Positions 19,207-28,438 of a stretch of 64,000 bases of DNA are shown one piece after another. Every line of letters starts with the position of its first letter. Positions within the stretch are counted from its first letter, which is position 1. The translations under genes were made by a program, and so were the position numbers. The stretch lies in assembly GCF_012927355.1 (NCBI RefSeq), contig NZ_JABBGK010000002.1:268758-332757 (forward strand). The letters run 5' to 3'. The DNA comes from Rhizobium terricola. Lineage in GTDB: Bacteria > Pseudomonadota > Alphaproteobacteria > Rhizobiales > Rhizobiaceae. The notes beneath the pieces are model-generated. The model did no database searches, was not told the DNA's origin, and saw only the letters and a list, made by a program, of their open reading frames with translations.

Positions 19207-19602
19207 ATGAAGCCGTTGATGCGCATCACCGTCCTGATTGCCGCCCTTGCCTATGCGGCCATGCCGTTTGCCGGTATGGCGATGGCCGGCGTGCCACGGA
19301 TAGCGATGGCGACCGTCGAGGCGGGCGGCGATGCGAACCACACCATGCACGGGCAAGGGCCTCACGATGGTGCGCAAGCCTCGGGCCACCAGACGGCAAT
19401 GGACGCCCCCTCCGGTGGCGATTGTCCGCATCCCGGCAAAACCCCGGCAGGCGACTTTCACTGTGCCGCCTGCCTGACGCTTCCGGTCGAACCGGCCTTC
19501 AAGAACGAGGGCAAGCCGCCAAGGCCGGTGGAAGCGGCAGCACCCGAACACCAATTGATTTCGCGAACGGCACCGCCACTGCTGCCGCCTCCCCGCGCCT
19601 GA
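19207..19602 (+). CDS. Secreted His/Cys-containing protein (DUF2946-like)
   Basis: A 131-aa protein with an N-terminal signal peptide (MKPLMRITVLIAALAYAAMPFAG). The mature part is rich in histidine and methionine (HTMHGQGPHDG, SGHQTAM) and has cysteines in DCPH and HCAACL. This pattern is seen in short periplasmic proteins of the DUF2946 kind that accompany copper genes. It ends with a proline-rich tail. The gene lies 77 bases before a CopM-type gene on the same strand, which supports a periplasmic copper role. Function inferred. Confidence 0.65.
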   Translation: MKPLMRITVLIAALAYAAMPFAGMAMAGVPRIAMATVEAGGDANHTMHGQGPHDGAQASGHQTAMDAPSGGDCPHPGKTPAGDFHCAACLTLPVEPAFKNEGKPPRPVEAAAPEHQLISRTAPPLLPPPRA

Positions 19603-19679
19603 GTCTCCGGATCTCCCCGACCGGCACGGCACGGCACGCGCCGGATCCCCAACTACATATTTGAAGACAAGGACAAACC

Positions 19680-20054
19680 ATGCTTATCAAAGCACTCTTC
19701 ACCGCATCCGCCCTCCTCGTCGCCTCCTCGGTGCAGGCGCAGGAGACCATGACCCACGATCACGGCACCATGGACATGAGCGCACCGGCAGGCGACCAAT
19801 CGCCCTCCAGCCTCGCCTTCATGGAGGCAAACGCCAAGATGCATGCCGACATGGCAATCGAGCCGACCGGCGATGCCGATGTCGACTTCGTGCGCGGTAT
19901 GATCCCGCACCACCAGGGCGCGATCGACATGGCAAAGATCCAGCTGCAATACGGCAAGGATCCGGAAATCCGCAAGCTGGCCGAAGAGGTGATCAAGGCC
20001 CAGGAGGGCGAGATCGCCATGATGAAGGACTGGCTCGCCAAGCACGGCAAGTAA
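19680..20054 (+). CDS. DUF305 / CopM-family periplasmic metallochaperone
   Basis: A 124-aa protein with signal peptide [20 protein letters not shown], a His-Met-rich linker ([10 protein letters not shown]), then a four-helix DUF305 domain. The domain motifs are [18 protein letters not shown] and [12 protein letters not shown]305 proteins such as CopM bind copper through these methionines and histidines and help tolerate it in the periplasm. The ATG at 19680 has AAGGAC upstream. Together with the preceding secreted protein it forms a likely copper pair. Confidence 0.88.
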   Translation: MLIKALFTASALLVASSVQAQETMTHDHGTMDMSAPAGDQSPSSLAFMEANAKMHADMAIEPTGDADVDFVRGMIPHHQGAIDMAKIQLQYGKDPEIRKLAEEVIKAQEGEIAMMKDWLAKHGK

Positions 20055-20075
20055 GCCGGCCGGACCGAACCTGAT

Positions 20076-20981
20076 TTAACCTTTGGTCGGAAGAGGGGAC
20101 GCTTCCCGGCTCATCCTCTCCAACATGGACGCCGCCCGGTTTGGGCGGCGTTCCTTGTGGCGCAAAAGGGAGAACTGCCGGGAAGGCAGGGTAAAATTCG
20201 CGGCAACAAGGTTGCCGTCGCTGATCCTGCAGGCAGCAGCAACCCCCGACACAACCGCCGCACAAGGTCCAGCAACGACCGCCGAAAGAACAGCCTCGTT
20301 GGACGGCAGTGTAAGTACCGTGCGCAAGCGCCCCGGGTCCTCGCCGAGCCGTCTCAGGGTCTCCTCGAATGTAGAGCGGGTGCCTGAACCCGGCTCGCGC
20401 ATCACCCACCCGGTATCCTCGACCAATTGCCGGGGCGTAAGCGGTCTGCCGTCGGCAAACGGATGATCCGGCCCCGTCGCAACGAGCAGGGCATCGTCCG
20501 CGACCTTTTCCTCGGCCAAAGCAGGATCGGAAATCCGACCCTCGACGAAGCCGATGTCGGCGGTCCCGATGTTGACCGCTCGGGCGACCGAAAGCGTATT
20601 TCCGATCGTCAGCTCGAGTTCGATGCCGGGGTATGCGGTGCGGAACCGCATCAGCAGCGGGGGTAGCCAATGGCTGGCCACCGTCTGGCTGGCGTGCACG
20701 GCCAGTCGGCCGCGCGACAGCCCGCCCAGTTCCGACAAGAGCAGTTCGGCAGCCCGAGCGCGGGCCAGCGTGGCGCGGGCCTCCTCAAGAAAGAGCCGGC
20801 CCTCCGCCGTCAACTCGATCCGGCGGCCGACACGATCAAAGAGCGCCACCCGATAATAGGCTTCAAGATTGCGGATCGCGGCACTCACCGCCGACGGGGT
20901 CAGTCCAATGCTCGCAGCGGCGCGGGTCAGGTGTTCGCGCTCGGCTACCGCGACAAAGATGGAGAGTTGTTCGAAAGTCAT
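20076..20981 (-). CDS. LysR-family regulator of the YeiH gene
   Basis: A 301-aa LysR-type transcriptional regulator. The N-terminal winged helix is FEQLSIFVAVAEREHLTRAAASIGLT followed by SAVSAAIRNLEAYYRVALFDR, and a periplasmic-binding-protein-like effector domain follows. It is divergent from the YeiH-type exporter gene with only 40 bases between, the usual arrangement for a LysR gene and its target. A hairpin-forming stretch inside its 3' end (20129-20151) faces the end of the CopM gene. The inducer is unknown. Confidence 0.93.
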   Translation of the reverse strand: MTFEQLSIFVAVAEREHLTRAAASIGLTPSAVSAAIRNLEAYYRVALFDRVGRRIELTAEGRLFLEEARATLARARAAELLLSELGGLSRGRLAVHASQTVASHWLPPLLMRFRTAYPGIELELTIGNTLSVARAVNIGTADIGFVEGRISDPALAEEKVADDALLVATGPDHPFADGRPLTPRQLVEDTGWVMREPGSGTRSTFEETLRRLGEDPGRLRTVLTLPSNEAVLSAVVAGPCAAVVSGVAAACRISDGNLVAANFTLPSRQFSLLRHKERRPNRAASMLERMSREASPLPTKG

Positions 20982-20989
20982 CGCAAATC

Positions 20990-21006
20990 ATTCGTTTTGA
21001 GCGAAC
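20990..21006. promoter_or_regulatory. Candidate LysR operator
   Basis: TTCG and CGAA form an inverted repeat with a seven-base spacer, containing the T-N11-A pattern of LysR boxes, between the LysR start and the YeiH start. It is the only symmetric site in the 40-base divergent gap. Confidence 0.5.
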
Positions 21007-21021
21007 AATCAATACAGAATT

Positions 21022-22092
21022 ATGCAATGGAAGTCGACGATCTTCGGATGGACAATCGGCCATTCGCCACTGGTCTCCATCGTCATGTTCCTGTTCTCCC
21101 GCCTCCTCCCATACCTTCCTGGCCTTGGCCTCTCCATCGCAGTAGCGAGCCTTGGCTTGCTCGTTGAAAGAGCCGAGTTCATCCTCGTCGGTGTTCATCC
21201 GCTCGAGGCGCTGGTGCTCGCCATCCTGATCGGCACGGCGGTCAACTCCGGCTTCAGACTTTCTCCGGCATTCAATCCCGGCATCACGCTCTCGGCACAC
21301 TTTCTTCTGGAACTGGCCATCGTTCTGCTCGGCGCCTCGGTCAGCTTCGCGGCCATCCGCGAGGCAGGGCCGCAGCTGGTGGCAGGGATCGCCCTGGTCG
21401 TGCTCCTGTCGATCGGCATAAGCTTCACGATCGGCCGGCTGTTCGGACTTTCTCCAAAGCTCGCCTTTCTCATCGCCTTCGGGAACTCGATTTGCGGAAA
21501 CTCCGCCATCGCCGCGTCCGCTCCGGTGGTTGGCGCCAGTGCGGAGGACGTGGCGGCATCGATTGCCTTTACCGCGGTGCTCGGCGTGATAGCGGTCGTG
21601 GCCATGCCTCTGCTGTCCGTGGCGTTTCATCTCTCGGCTGTGCAATACGGGGTGTTTGCCGGGATGACGGTTTATGCCGTGCCGCAAGTGCTCGCCGCGG
21701 CGGCGCCGATCGGTGCCGTCAGCCTGCAGACCGGAACGCTGGTGAAGCTCATCCGGGTGCTGATGCTCGGGCCGCTGCTCTTTCTTGTTGGTCTTGCACG
21801 GGGTTTGGGCGGACGGCGCTTGTCCGTCTCCCATGTCCTCCCCTGGTTCATTGTCGGCTTTGCCATCATGGCGGGGTTGCGGTCAGCAGACTTGTTTGGC
21901 CCGGCCACACTGTCACTATTGTCATCGTCTTCCAGGATGCTCACCATCGTGGCCATGGCAGGTCTCGGACTATGCGTCGACCTGCGCAAGCTCCGGCAGG
22001 CCGGCGGCCGCGTGGTGCTGGCGGCGCTCGCCTCGCTGCTCACGCTCTGCGGCCTGAGCCTGGGGATGATCACGCTGATCGGCATGGCGTGA
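21022..22092 (+). CDS. yeiH: YeiH/UPF0324-family membrane protein, putative sulfate exporter
   Basis: A 356-aa inner-membrane protein with about ten hydrophobic segments. Family signatures are ALVLAILIGTAVNSGFRLSP, GITLSAHFLLELAIVLLGA and FGNSICGNSAIAASAPVVGA, the last being the conserved asparagine-serine-cysteine segment. These proteins are often annotated as sulfate exporters (PSE family), but experimental support is thin. The start could be the ATG at 21022 or the one at 21085 (MFLFSRLLPYLPG); neither has a strong ribosome site. It is divergently paired with a LysR regulator. Confidence 0.88.
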   Translation: MQWKSTIFGWTIGHSPLVSIVMFLFSRLLPYLPGLGLSIAVASLGLLVERAEFILVGVHPLEALVLAILIGTAVNSGFRLSPAFNPGITLSAHFLLELAIVLLGASVSFAAIREAGPQLVAGIALVVLLSIGISFTIGRLFGLSPKLAFLIAFGNSICGNSAIAASAPVVGASAEDVAASIAFTAVLGVIAVVAMPLLSVAFHLSAVQYGVFAGMTVYAVPQVLAAAAPIGAVSLQTGTLVKLIRVLMLGPLLFLVGLARGLGGRRLSVSHVLPWFIVGFAIMAGLRSADLFGPATLSLLSSSSRMLTIVAMAGLGLCVDLRKLRQAGGRVVLAALASLLTLCGLSLGMITLIGMA

Positions 22093-22168
22093 CCCGAAAC
22101 CGCCGGTCTCGCAATCGCCGAACGAAGGCGCTATTTTGCCGAAACGTTGTCAACAGCGAGAGCCTTCC

Positions 22169-22876
22169 ATGAGCATGCGTCCCCTTACCGTGATCGGCTT
22201 CGACGCCGACGACACGCTCTGGCAGAACGAGCAGTATTACCGCCTGACGGAAGAGAGCTTCAAGGAACTGCTCGCCGAGTTCGCCGAGGGCGAGCATGTG
22301 TCGCAGCGGCTTCTCGAAGCGGAAAAGCGCAATCTCCAGCACTACGGTTTCGGCATCAAGGGGTTCACCCTGTCGATGATCGAGACGGCGCTCGAGATCA
22401 CCGAAGGCCGGGTGTCCAGCCAGGTAGTCGGCGAGATCCTGTCGATCGGCCGCGACCTGCTCGGCCATCCCGTCGAGACCATGCCGCATGCGCGTGAAAC
22501 GCTCGAGGCGCTCGCCGGCGACTATTTTCTCGTGCTGATCACCAAGGGCGACCTGTTCGACCAGGAGCGCAAGCTCGCCCAGTCGGGGCTCGGCGACTAT
22601 TTCGATGCGGTCGAGATCGTCTCGGACAAGACCGCGACCACCTATCGCCGGATCTTCGGCAAGACCGGCCACGCACCCGAGCGGGCCATGATGGTCGGCA
22701 ACTCGCTGAAGTCGGACATCGTGCCGGCGATCGCTGCCGGCTCGTGGGGGGTCTTCGTGCCGCATGAGCTGACCTGGGTCGTGGAGCACGTCGACAAGCC
22801 TGCCGAGGCGCCGCGCTTCCGCGAGATTGCGGACCTGGCGGGGCTCATTCCGCTGATCGACACCATCGGCCAATAG
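22169..22876 (+). CDS. HAD-family hydrolase
   Basis: A 235-aa HAD hydrolase. Motif I is GFDADDTLW (residues 10-18), motif II is the LITKGDLF strand, the lysine lies in the VSDKTATTY region, and motif IV is MVGNSLKSDIVPA. A helical cap lies between motifs I and II. Substrate unknown; phosphatase activity is the family expectation. The ATG at 22169 has only a weak AGAG upstream. It is followed after 14 bases by the Tag-like gene on the same strand, so the two are probably cotranscribed. Confidence 0.88.
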   Translation: MSMRPLTVIGFDADDTLWQNEQYYRLTEESFKELLAEFAEGEHVSQRLLEAEKRNLQHYGFGIKGFTLSMIETALEITEGRVSSQVVGEILSIGRDLLGHPVETMPHARETLEALAGDYFLVLITKGDLFDQERKLAQSGLGDYFDAVEIVSDKTATTYRRIFGKTGHAPERAMMVGNSLKSDIVPAIAAGSWGVFVPHELTWVVEHVDKPAEAPRFREIADLAGLIPLIDTIGQ

Positions 22877-22890
22877 GGACAGGACCGGAC

Positions 22891-23556
22891 ATGCGCTCCT
22901 ATGACGAGATCCACGCCATCGCCGTCGAACGAAAGGGCGAGGCAGCCATCCGCGAAGCCATGCAGTTTCCCAAGTCCCGGGACGAGATCGCGGCCACGCC
23001 CGACGACCGTTTCCTGTCGCTTATGACCAAATGCATCTTCCAGTCCGGCTTCAACTGGAAGGTCGTGGAAGCGATGTGGCCCGGCTTCGAGGCCGCCTTC
23101 GAGGGTTTCGACATCGGCTATTGCTCGATGCTGCACGACGAGGACTTCGAGCGGCTGGTCTCCGACACCCGCATCGTCCGGCACGGGCCGAAGATCCGAT
23201 CCGTCCAGGAAAACGCCGTGTTCCTCGCCGGGCTTTCCCGCGATCACGGCAGCGCCGGCGCATTCCTTGCCGGCTGGCCGGCCGAAGATTATGTCGGCCT
23301 TCTCGATCTCCTGCAGAAGAAGGGATCGCGGCTCGGCGGCAATACCGGCCAGTATTTCCTGCGTTTCGCCGGTGTCGAGAGCTTCATCCTTTCGGCGAGC
23401 GTGGTGAACCGGCTGATTGCGGAAGGCGTGATCACCAAGGCGCCGACTTCGGCCCGGGACAAGGCGGCCGTCCAGGTCGCCTTCAACACCTGGCGGACAC
23501 AGTCCGGTCGCTCACTGACCGAGATCAGCCGGGTGCTCGCGATGAGCATCGACTGA
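22891..23556 (+). CDS. Divergent Tag-like (3-methyladenine glycosylase I superfamily) protein
   Basis: A 221-aa protein related to the Tag family: the segments FQSGFNWKVVE, IVRHGPKIRSVQENA and GGNTGQYFLRFAG align with GLSW, IIRHRGKIQAII and the C-terminal fold of Tag. The zinc ligands of true Tag are absent, as there is no N-terminal Cys/His and no C-terminal HxxxC. The glutamate in the CLEG motif is replaced (KCIF). It therefore probably does not act as ordinary Tag; altered base specificity or a non-catalytic role are options. A canonical tag lies 2.3 kb away. Confidence 0.8.
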   Translation: MRSYDEIHAIAVERKGEAAIREAMQFPKSRDEIAATPDDRFLSLMTKCIFQSGFNWKVVEAMWPGFEAAFEGFDIGYCSMLHDEDFERLVSDTRIVRHGPKIRSVQENAVFLAGLSRDHGSAGAFLAGWPAEDYVGLLDLLQKKGSRLGGNTGQYFLRFAGVESFILSASVVNRLIAEGVITKAPTSARDKAAVQVAFNTWRTQSGRSLTEISRVLAMSID

Positions 23557-23569
23557 GGGCAGCAGCCCG

Positions 23570-25666
23570 TCAGCCCTCGATACGTCGCAACCGCTCGATG
23601 TCGAGCTCGACCTGTCCCATCATCGACTTTTGGTGATGGGACATGGTGCCGAGTTCGCTCATCACTTCATTGATCCTGGAGAAGGACGAGAACAACGATC
23701 CAAGCTGACCAAAGATGTCGCTGTAGCCTGCCTCGGCGCTCGACAGCTTCGTTTCAGATGCAGCGATATGCTCGCCCAGCACCTTCATCGAGGCGTCCAC
23801 CTGCGAGAGGGATTCGCGGCTGGTGTCGAGGGTCTGCTTGGTGTTGGTGGCAAGCGCCCGCACCTCGTTGGCAACGATGGCGAACGCACGTCCAGCCTCA
23901 CCCGCCCGTGCCGCCTCGATGGTGGCGTTGAGCGACAGGAGATTGGTCTGCATGGTGATCTTGTCGATGATGCCGACAATGTCGTTCAGCCGCTGCATCA
24001 TTGCCGCGACCTTCTGGAACTCTTCCTCAAGCACGCCCTGCTCCTCGACATGGGCAACGCTGCGGATGCGTTCCTCCATGTCTGCCTGCATGGTCTCGAC
24101 GTTCTGGCGCATCTCGTCGGTGCGTCCTACGACCTGGTCGAGCTGGCCGCTCAGCATCGAGGTGCGCTGGATGAACTCCGTCAACCGGCCGATGACCTTC
24201 TTGCGCATCTGGTTGATCAGTTGCTGGCGCAGCAACCGCGTTTCCGTGAAGTAGCGCGAGAAGCGGGCGTAGTGAATGGCAAACTGGTCGACGAAGGGAT
24301 CCCGGAAACGCTCGCCATCGCGCACCTTGAAAAAGACGACAGCCGTCAGCGTCTGGTTGACGTTGATGCCCAGCAGTTCGCCGAAGGTCGAGAACCCGGC
24401 GGCAGGAATGTTCCAGCTGCCGGCGAGCCGGCCCAGTTCGCGATCGTTGCCGAGGCGCCGAAGAATGCAATCGTTGAGAATGGCGGCAACCGGCGCCGGC
24501 TTGTCACGGAAGAAGAGTTCCATGTCGCGACGGGTCTGCCCGGCAAAATCAGTCGCCTTGACGAGATGCAGTTCGTCGCCGGGATTGACGTCACAATAGA
24601 AGCTGACGACACCTTTTTCGAGGTCGATCCCCGCGACCGAGCGAACAAACAATTCGCCGTTCATGCGCACTGCGAAGGTGTGGCCCTCCAGCCGTTTCGA
24701 CAGATCGTGCGGCGCACAGCCCATCATCCGGCAGAGTGCGTCGATAACCGGCACAACTTCGACCGTCGCGGTGTCGACCGTCGCCCTGACTTGCCGGGTC
24801 TCGGCCTGGGCCTCGATGACCACGATCGATTTTCCGGTCTCCGTGAAGTTCTGCGTCTTGAGGATACCGAAGCGGGCGCCGGGCGCGACCTTGGCGAACG
24901 CGACCACCGCGTGGTTCTCGAGGACCCGCTGACCGTCGAAGATGTAGGTGTGCTTGAAATCGAGCTTTCCACCAGCCGATCCACCGATGAACAGGCAAGG
25001 AAAGCGGTCGGTGCGATAGACCGCTTCCATGAAGTAGTTCTCAGACGCCGACAAGCCGTCGATCAGCGTCAGCGCCAAAGTGTCATCCGAACGAATTTCG
25101 AATGGCACCCGCACGCGTGCGAGGTTGCGTTCGATTTCACCGATGCGCGCCTCATGGCTCTTCGTCGGTCGACCCGCCCGTATGTCCTCGTTTGCAAGCG
25201 GGATGGACTGGATCGAAAGCTCGGAAAGGAGTTCGGGGCTGAAGATCTGCACAACCACGTTGTCCCAGCCATTGCCGGCGGTACAATAGAGCGGCTCGGA
25301 GGCCGATGTGCCGGTGCTGCACAATTCGCCGGCCGTGGTCGAGACGATGACCGGAACGCCGTCGGCCCTTCGGCGCAGGCCTTCCACCACGGCGTTGAAA
25401 TCCACATGCGGCGAGACATAAGCCATGGCAAGACGTGCGGGACGCCCGGCAAAGCTGAACGCATCGGAGGAAAGATCCGCAAGGGCCGCGGTGGTGCGCA
25501 CCACACGCATCATTTCGTCTGCAGCCTCGACGAACGGGTCAGCATGTTCGTATTCTAACGGCACCAGGGTCGGCGGAGACTTTGGCTCAGGAAGGGTATC
25601 TAGCGGTTGCGCATCCTCCATCTTGATGGCTGCGCTCGATTGTTGCTGTCTGAACCTCGAAAACAT
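23570..25666 (-). CDS. Soluble chemoreceptor with FIST sensor domain
   Basis: A 698-aa methyl-accepting chemotaxis-type protein without an obvious membrane segment. Residues about 65-255 fit the FIST N domain ([44 protein letters not shown]). About 265-430 fit FIST C, with [10 protein letters not shown] near its end. The last part has a coiled-coil signalling region with the hairpin-tip sequence [27 protein letters not shown] domains are thought to bind small ligands such as amino acids. With no transmembrane helix it would sense in the cytoplasm. No che genes are nearby. Confidence 0.9.
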   Translation of the reverse strand: MFSRFRQQQSSAAIKMEDAQPLDTLPEPKSPPTLVPLEYEHADPFVEAADEMMRVVRTTAALADLSSDAFSFAGRPARLAMAYVSPHVDFNAVVEGLRRRADGVPVIVSTTAGELCSTGTSASEPLYCTAGNGWDNVVVQIFSPELLSELSIQSIPLANEDIRAGRPTKSHEARIGEIERNLARVRVPFEIRSDDTLALTLIDGLSASENYFMEAVYRTDRFPCLFIGGSAGGKLDFKHTYIFDGQRVLENHAVVAFAKVAPGARFGILKTQNFTETGKSIVVIEAQAETRQVRATVDTATVEVVPVIDALCRMMGCAPHDLSKRLEGHTFAVRMNGELFVRSVAGIDLEKGVVSFYCDVNPGDELHLVKATDFAGQTRRDMELFFRDKPAPVAAILNDCILRRLGNDRELGRLAGSWNIPAAGFSTFGELLGINVNQTLTAVVFFKVRDGERFRDPFVDQFAIHYARFSRYFTETRLLRQQLINQMRKKVIGRLTEFIQRTSMLSGQLDQVVGRTDEMRQNVETMQADMEERIRSVAHVEEQGVLEEEFQKVAAMMQRLNDIVGIIDKITMQTNLLSLNATIEAARAGEAGRAFAIVANEVRALATNTKQTLDTSRESLSQVDASMKVLGEHIAASETKLSSAEAGYSDIFGQLGSLFSSFSRINEVMSELGTMSHHQKSMMGQVELDIERLRRIEG

Positions 25667-25822
25667 CTATTCTCATCGCCTCCCACTTCAGCAGGAACCA
25701 TAAGTTTTCGAATTTAATAATGTACTAAATTTCATAAGCCGCGAGATGCAAGGCGTCGCGAAAGCTTCTTCACGAGAGGCATCCCGCGCCGCTTATCAAG
25801 ACCCTAACCCGTCCGACCTCGA

Positions 25823-26452
25823 TCAGGGGCGCTTACAGAGCCTACGAAGGACCTCCACCTCGTCGCGGCAGCAGCAGCCCTCTATGTGGTCGTTGACCAG
25901 CCCCATGGCCTGCATAAAGGCGTAGACCGTTGTCGGGCCGACAAAGGTCCAGCCGCGCTTCTTCAGATCCTTGGAGAGTCGAACGGAGGTCGGAGAGGTC
26001 GGGTTCGCCCGCAGCGTCGCGTAGTCCATCCGGGCGGGACGTTCTTCCGGCCCCGGCTCGAAACTCCAGAAATAGCGTGCGAGCGATCCCCATTCATCCT
26101 TCAGCGCCATCGCCCGGCGGGCATTGTTGATGGTCGAGACGATCTTGCCGCGATGGCGGATGATGCCGGCATCGGCAAGGCAGCGGGCCACGTCCTCGTC
26201 ACCAAAGGCGGCAACCCTTTCGAAATCGAAACCGGCAAAGGCGGCGCGAAAATTCTCGCGCTTGCGCAGGATCGTCAGCCAGGACAGGCCGGACTGGAAG
26301 CCCTCGAGGCAGATCTTCTCGAACAGCCTGTTGTCGTCCGTGACGGGACGACCCCACTCCTCGTCGTGGTACCGGCGGTAGTCGTCGAGGCCGCCATGCC
26401 AGAAGCAGCGATCGCGGCCGTCGTCGCCGGTGATCAGGCCGGTCTTGTCCAT
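25823..26452 (-). CDS. tag: DNA-3-methyladenine glycosylase I
   Basis: Removes 3-methyladenine from alkylated DNA. The 209-aa protein has all Tag hallmarks: the N-terminal zinc ligands C16 and H29 (RYHDEEWG), the catalytic-pocket motif CLEGFQSGLSW, IIRHRGKI, and the C-terminal H189-x3-C193 pair in NDHIEGCCC. The C-terminus is longer than in E. coli by about ten residues. It is separated from the FIST receptor gene by about 155 bases and is probably transcribed alone. Confidence 0.96.
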   Translation of the reverse strand: MDKTGLITGDDGRDRCFWHGGLDDYRRYHDEEWGRPVTDDNRLFEKICLEGFQSGLSWLTILRKRENFRAAFAGFDFERVAAFGDEDVARCLADAGIIRHRGKIVSTINNARRAMALKDEWGSLARYFWSFEPGPEERPARMDYATLRANPTSPTSVRLSKDLKKRGWTFVGPTTVYAFMQAMGLVNDHIEGCCCRDEVEVLRRLCKRP

Positions 26453-26657
26453 GAATGATGATTCCTCCGTTGCGCCGCTGCTGCGTTTACCATTTGTTCA
26501 CCACTTTTCCAAACGCACCGCTAACCCTGATGAAAGGTTTACGGGTGCTCTCGCATCTTAATGAACACGCGTTTACCAAATGTCCCGGAAGCCGCGGCAT
26601 CATCGGCGCCAGAGCCTGTCCGGCTTCGTCTTCGGTCCCATGTAGCGAGTTGTCCGA

Positions 26658-27398
26658 ATGTTTCAGAAATCCGTTGTTCTGGCCGCGCTTGTCGGCCTTT
26701 CCGTCGTGGCACCAGCCCAGGCGAACGACCGTTACCAGGCGCGTCCGCCGGTGATCGTCAGCCCCGATCTTTCGGCCCCTTGGGTCATGCAGCTCGGCGG
26801 CGCCGTCCGCCCGGTCGTCTATGCGCCGCGCGCCGCACAGCCGCGCACCTACCAGCGCCAGATCCTGCGCCGCACGCCGCAGCAGCCGGCCCTCGTGCAG
26901 CCTGCCGCGGTGCGCCCGAACGCACCGATGAAGACCAGGCTCGACCCGATGTTCCTGCCGCAGACGGTCGCCTATGACACACCGCACAAGCCAGGCACGA
27001 TCGTGATCGACACCAACAACCGCTTCCTTTACCTGGTTGCGGGCAATGGCCAGGCGCGCCGCTATGGCGTCGGCGTCGGCAAGCCCGGCTTCGAATGGGC
27101 CGGCAAACACAAGATCACCGCCAAGAAGGAGTGGCCGGACTGGACGCCGCCGCAGGAGATGATCGCCCGCGAAGCCGCCAAAGGGCATTACCTGCCGGCA
27201 CGCATGGACGGGGGACCGGAAAACCCGCTCGGTGCGCGCGCCATGTATCTCGGCTCCACGCTCTACCGCATCCACGGCACCAATGCGCCCTGGACGATCG
27301 GCAACGGCGTTTCCTCCGGCTGCATCCGCATGCGCAACGAAGACGTGGTCGATCTTTACGAGCGCGTCAAAGTCGGCACCACCGTCATCGTGATGTAA
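26658..27398 (+). CDS. L,D-transpeptidase (YkuD domain), first of a tandem pair
   Basis: A 246-aa secreted protein with signal peptide (MFQKSVVLAALVGLSVVAPAQA), a proline- and arginine-rich linker to about residue 110, then a YkuD domain. The domain has KPGTIVIDTNN, YRIHGTN and the active-site motif SSGCIRMRNEDV with the nucleophilic cysteine. Such enzymes make 3-3 crosslinks in peptidoglycan or attach proteins to it, and Rhizobiales, which grow from the pole, carry many. A close paralogue follows, and a terminator separates the two. Confidence 0.93.
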   Translation: MFQKSVVLAALVGLSVVAPAQANDRYQARPPVIVSPDLSAPWVMQLGGAVRPVVYAPRAAQPRTYQRQILRRTPQQPALVQPAAVRPNAPMKTRLDPMFLPQTVAYDTPHKPGTIVIDTNNRFLYLVAGNGQARRYGVGVGKPGFEWAGKHKITAKKEWPDWTPPQEMIAREAAKGHYLPARMDGGPENPLGARAMYLGSTLYRIHGTNAPWTIGNGVSSGCIRMRNEDVVDLYERVKVGTTVIVM

Positions 27399-27415
27399 AT
27401 CACCGCACTCTTCTT

Positions 27416-27450
27416 GCCGCGCCAAGTCCACCTGGCGCGGCTTCATTTTC
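27416..27450 (+). terminator. Terminator between the two L,D-transpeptidase genes
   Basis: GCCGCGCCA pairs perfectly with TGGCGCGGC around an eight-base loop, followed by TTCATTTTCTT. It lies 17 bases after the first gene. Confidence 0.8.
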
Positions 27451-27529
27451 TTATGATGCAATGCAGGGGGACTTGCATCGGCACACGAGTTGGTTAACCT
27501 CCCTGCACTTTGATTTGGGGGATACCGAC

Positions 27530-28213
27530 ATGAAGAAACTTCTGGTCGCCGTTGCGGCCGCATCGATCACCATCGGCAGCTTCGCCGCGCCCGCCTCCGC
27601 CGGCGCGATCAACGGCAACCATCCGGCAGTTCAGGGCGACGTCACGCTCGTCGCCCAGCAGAAGCAGCCGGCCGAGAAGTTCAAGCGCCGCGTCGTCCGC
27701 CTGATCACCGATGAGAAGCCCGGCACCATCATCATCGATACGAACAACAAGTTCCTCTACTATGTGGAGGCCAACAATCGCGCCACCCGTTATGGCGTCG
27801 GCGTGGGCCGCGAGGGCTTCGGCTGGTCGGGCGTCGTCAAGATCGGCCGCAAGGAAGAGTGGCCGAGCTGGCGTCCGCCGGCGGAAATGCGTCGCCGCGA
27901 GGCCGCCAAGGGTCACATGCTGCCGGTCGTGCAGGAAGGCGGGATCGACAATCCGCTCGGCGCCCGCGCCATGTATCTCTTCAAGGGCGGTCGCGACACG
28001 ATCTTCCGTATCCACGGCACCAACCAGCCCTGGACGATCGGGCTCAACATGTCGTCCGGCTGCATCCGCATGATGAACAAGGACGTCGAGCACCTCTACG
28101 AGCGCGCCGACATCGGCAACAAGGTCATCGTCATCGGCCCGGGCAACCGCCAGGGCAAGGTCAGCTTCGAGGACAAGGGCATCGACATCCTGCGCACGAT
28201 GTTCGGCGGCTGA
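27530..28213 (+). CDS. L,D-transpeptidase (YkuD domain), second of a tandem pair
   Basis: A 227-aa protein with signal peptide MKKLLVAVAAASITIGSFAAPASA, a short linker, and a YkuD domain. It shares KPGTIIIDTNN, FRIHGTN and SSGCIRMMNKDV with the preceding gene, cysteine included. The domains are clearly paralogous while the linkers differ, as the first protein's is much longer. The ATG at 27530 has a GGGGG site upstream; the open frame extends far into the previous gene but without support. A separate promoter is expected in the gap after the terminator. Confidence 0.93.
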   Translation: MKKLLVAVAAASITIGSFAAPASAGAINGNHPAVQGDVTLVAQQKQPAEKFKRRVVRLITDEKPGTIIIDTNNKFLYYVEANNRATRYGVGVGREGFGWSGVVKIGRKEEWPSWRPPAEMRRREAAKGHMLPVVQEGGIDNPLGARAMYLFKGGRDTIFRIHGTNQPWTIGLNMSSGCIRMMNKDVEHLYERADIGNKVIVIGPGNRQGKVSFEDKGIDILRTMFGG

Positions 28214-28233
28214 TCACGCCACCGTCTCAAGCG

Positions 28234-28272
28234 AAGGCGCGGAGCCCAAGGCTTCCGCGCCTTTTCCTTTTT
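28234..28272 (+). terminator. Rho-independent terminator
   Basis: AAGGCGCGGA pairs with TCCGCGCCTT over ten bases, followed by TTCCTTTTT. It closes the second L,D-transpeptidase gene. Confidence 0.9.
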
Positions 28273-28438
28273 GGCCGCCCCGCCTGGTTGCCAGAGTTCC
28301 GCCCGCAGAATTGACGATCGCCAAAACTAGGCCCAATTTTGGCCATTCGCCCTGCGGTGTAGCAAATGGGAAACAGACTTTCCGGCGAAAATCTCCTATC
28401 TAGTCTTACATCAAAATCAGATTCGTGGATCGCGTCCT

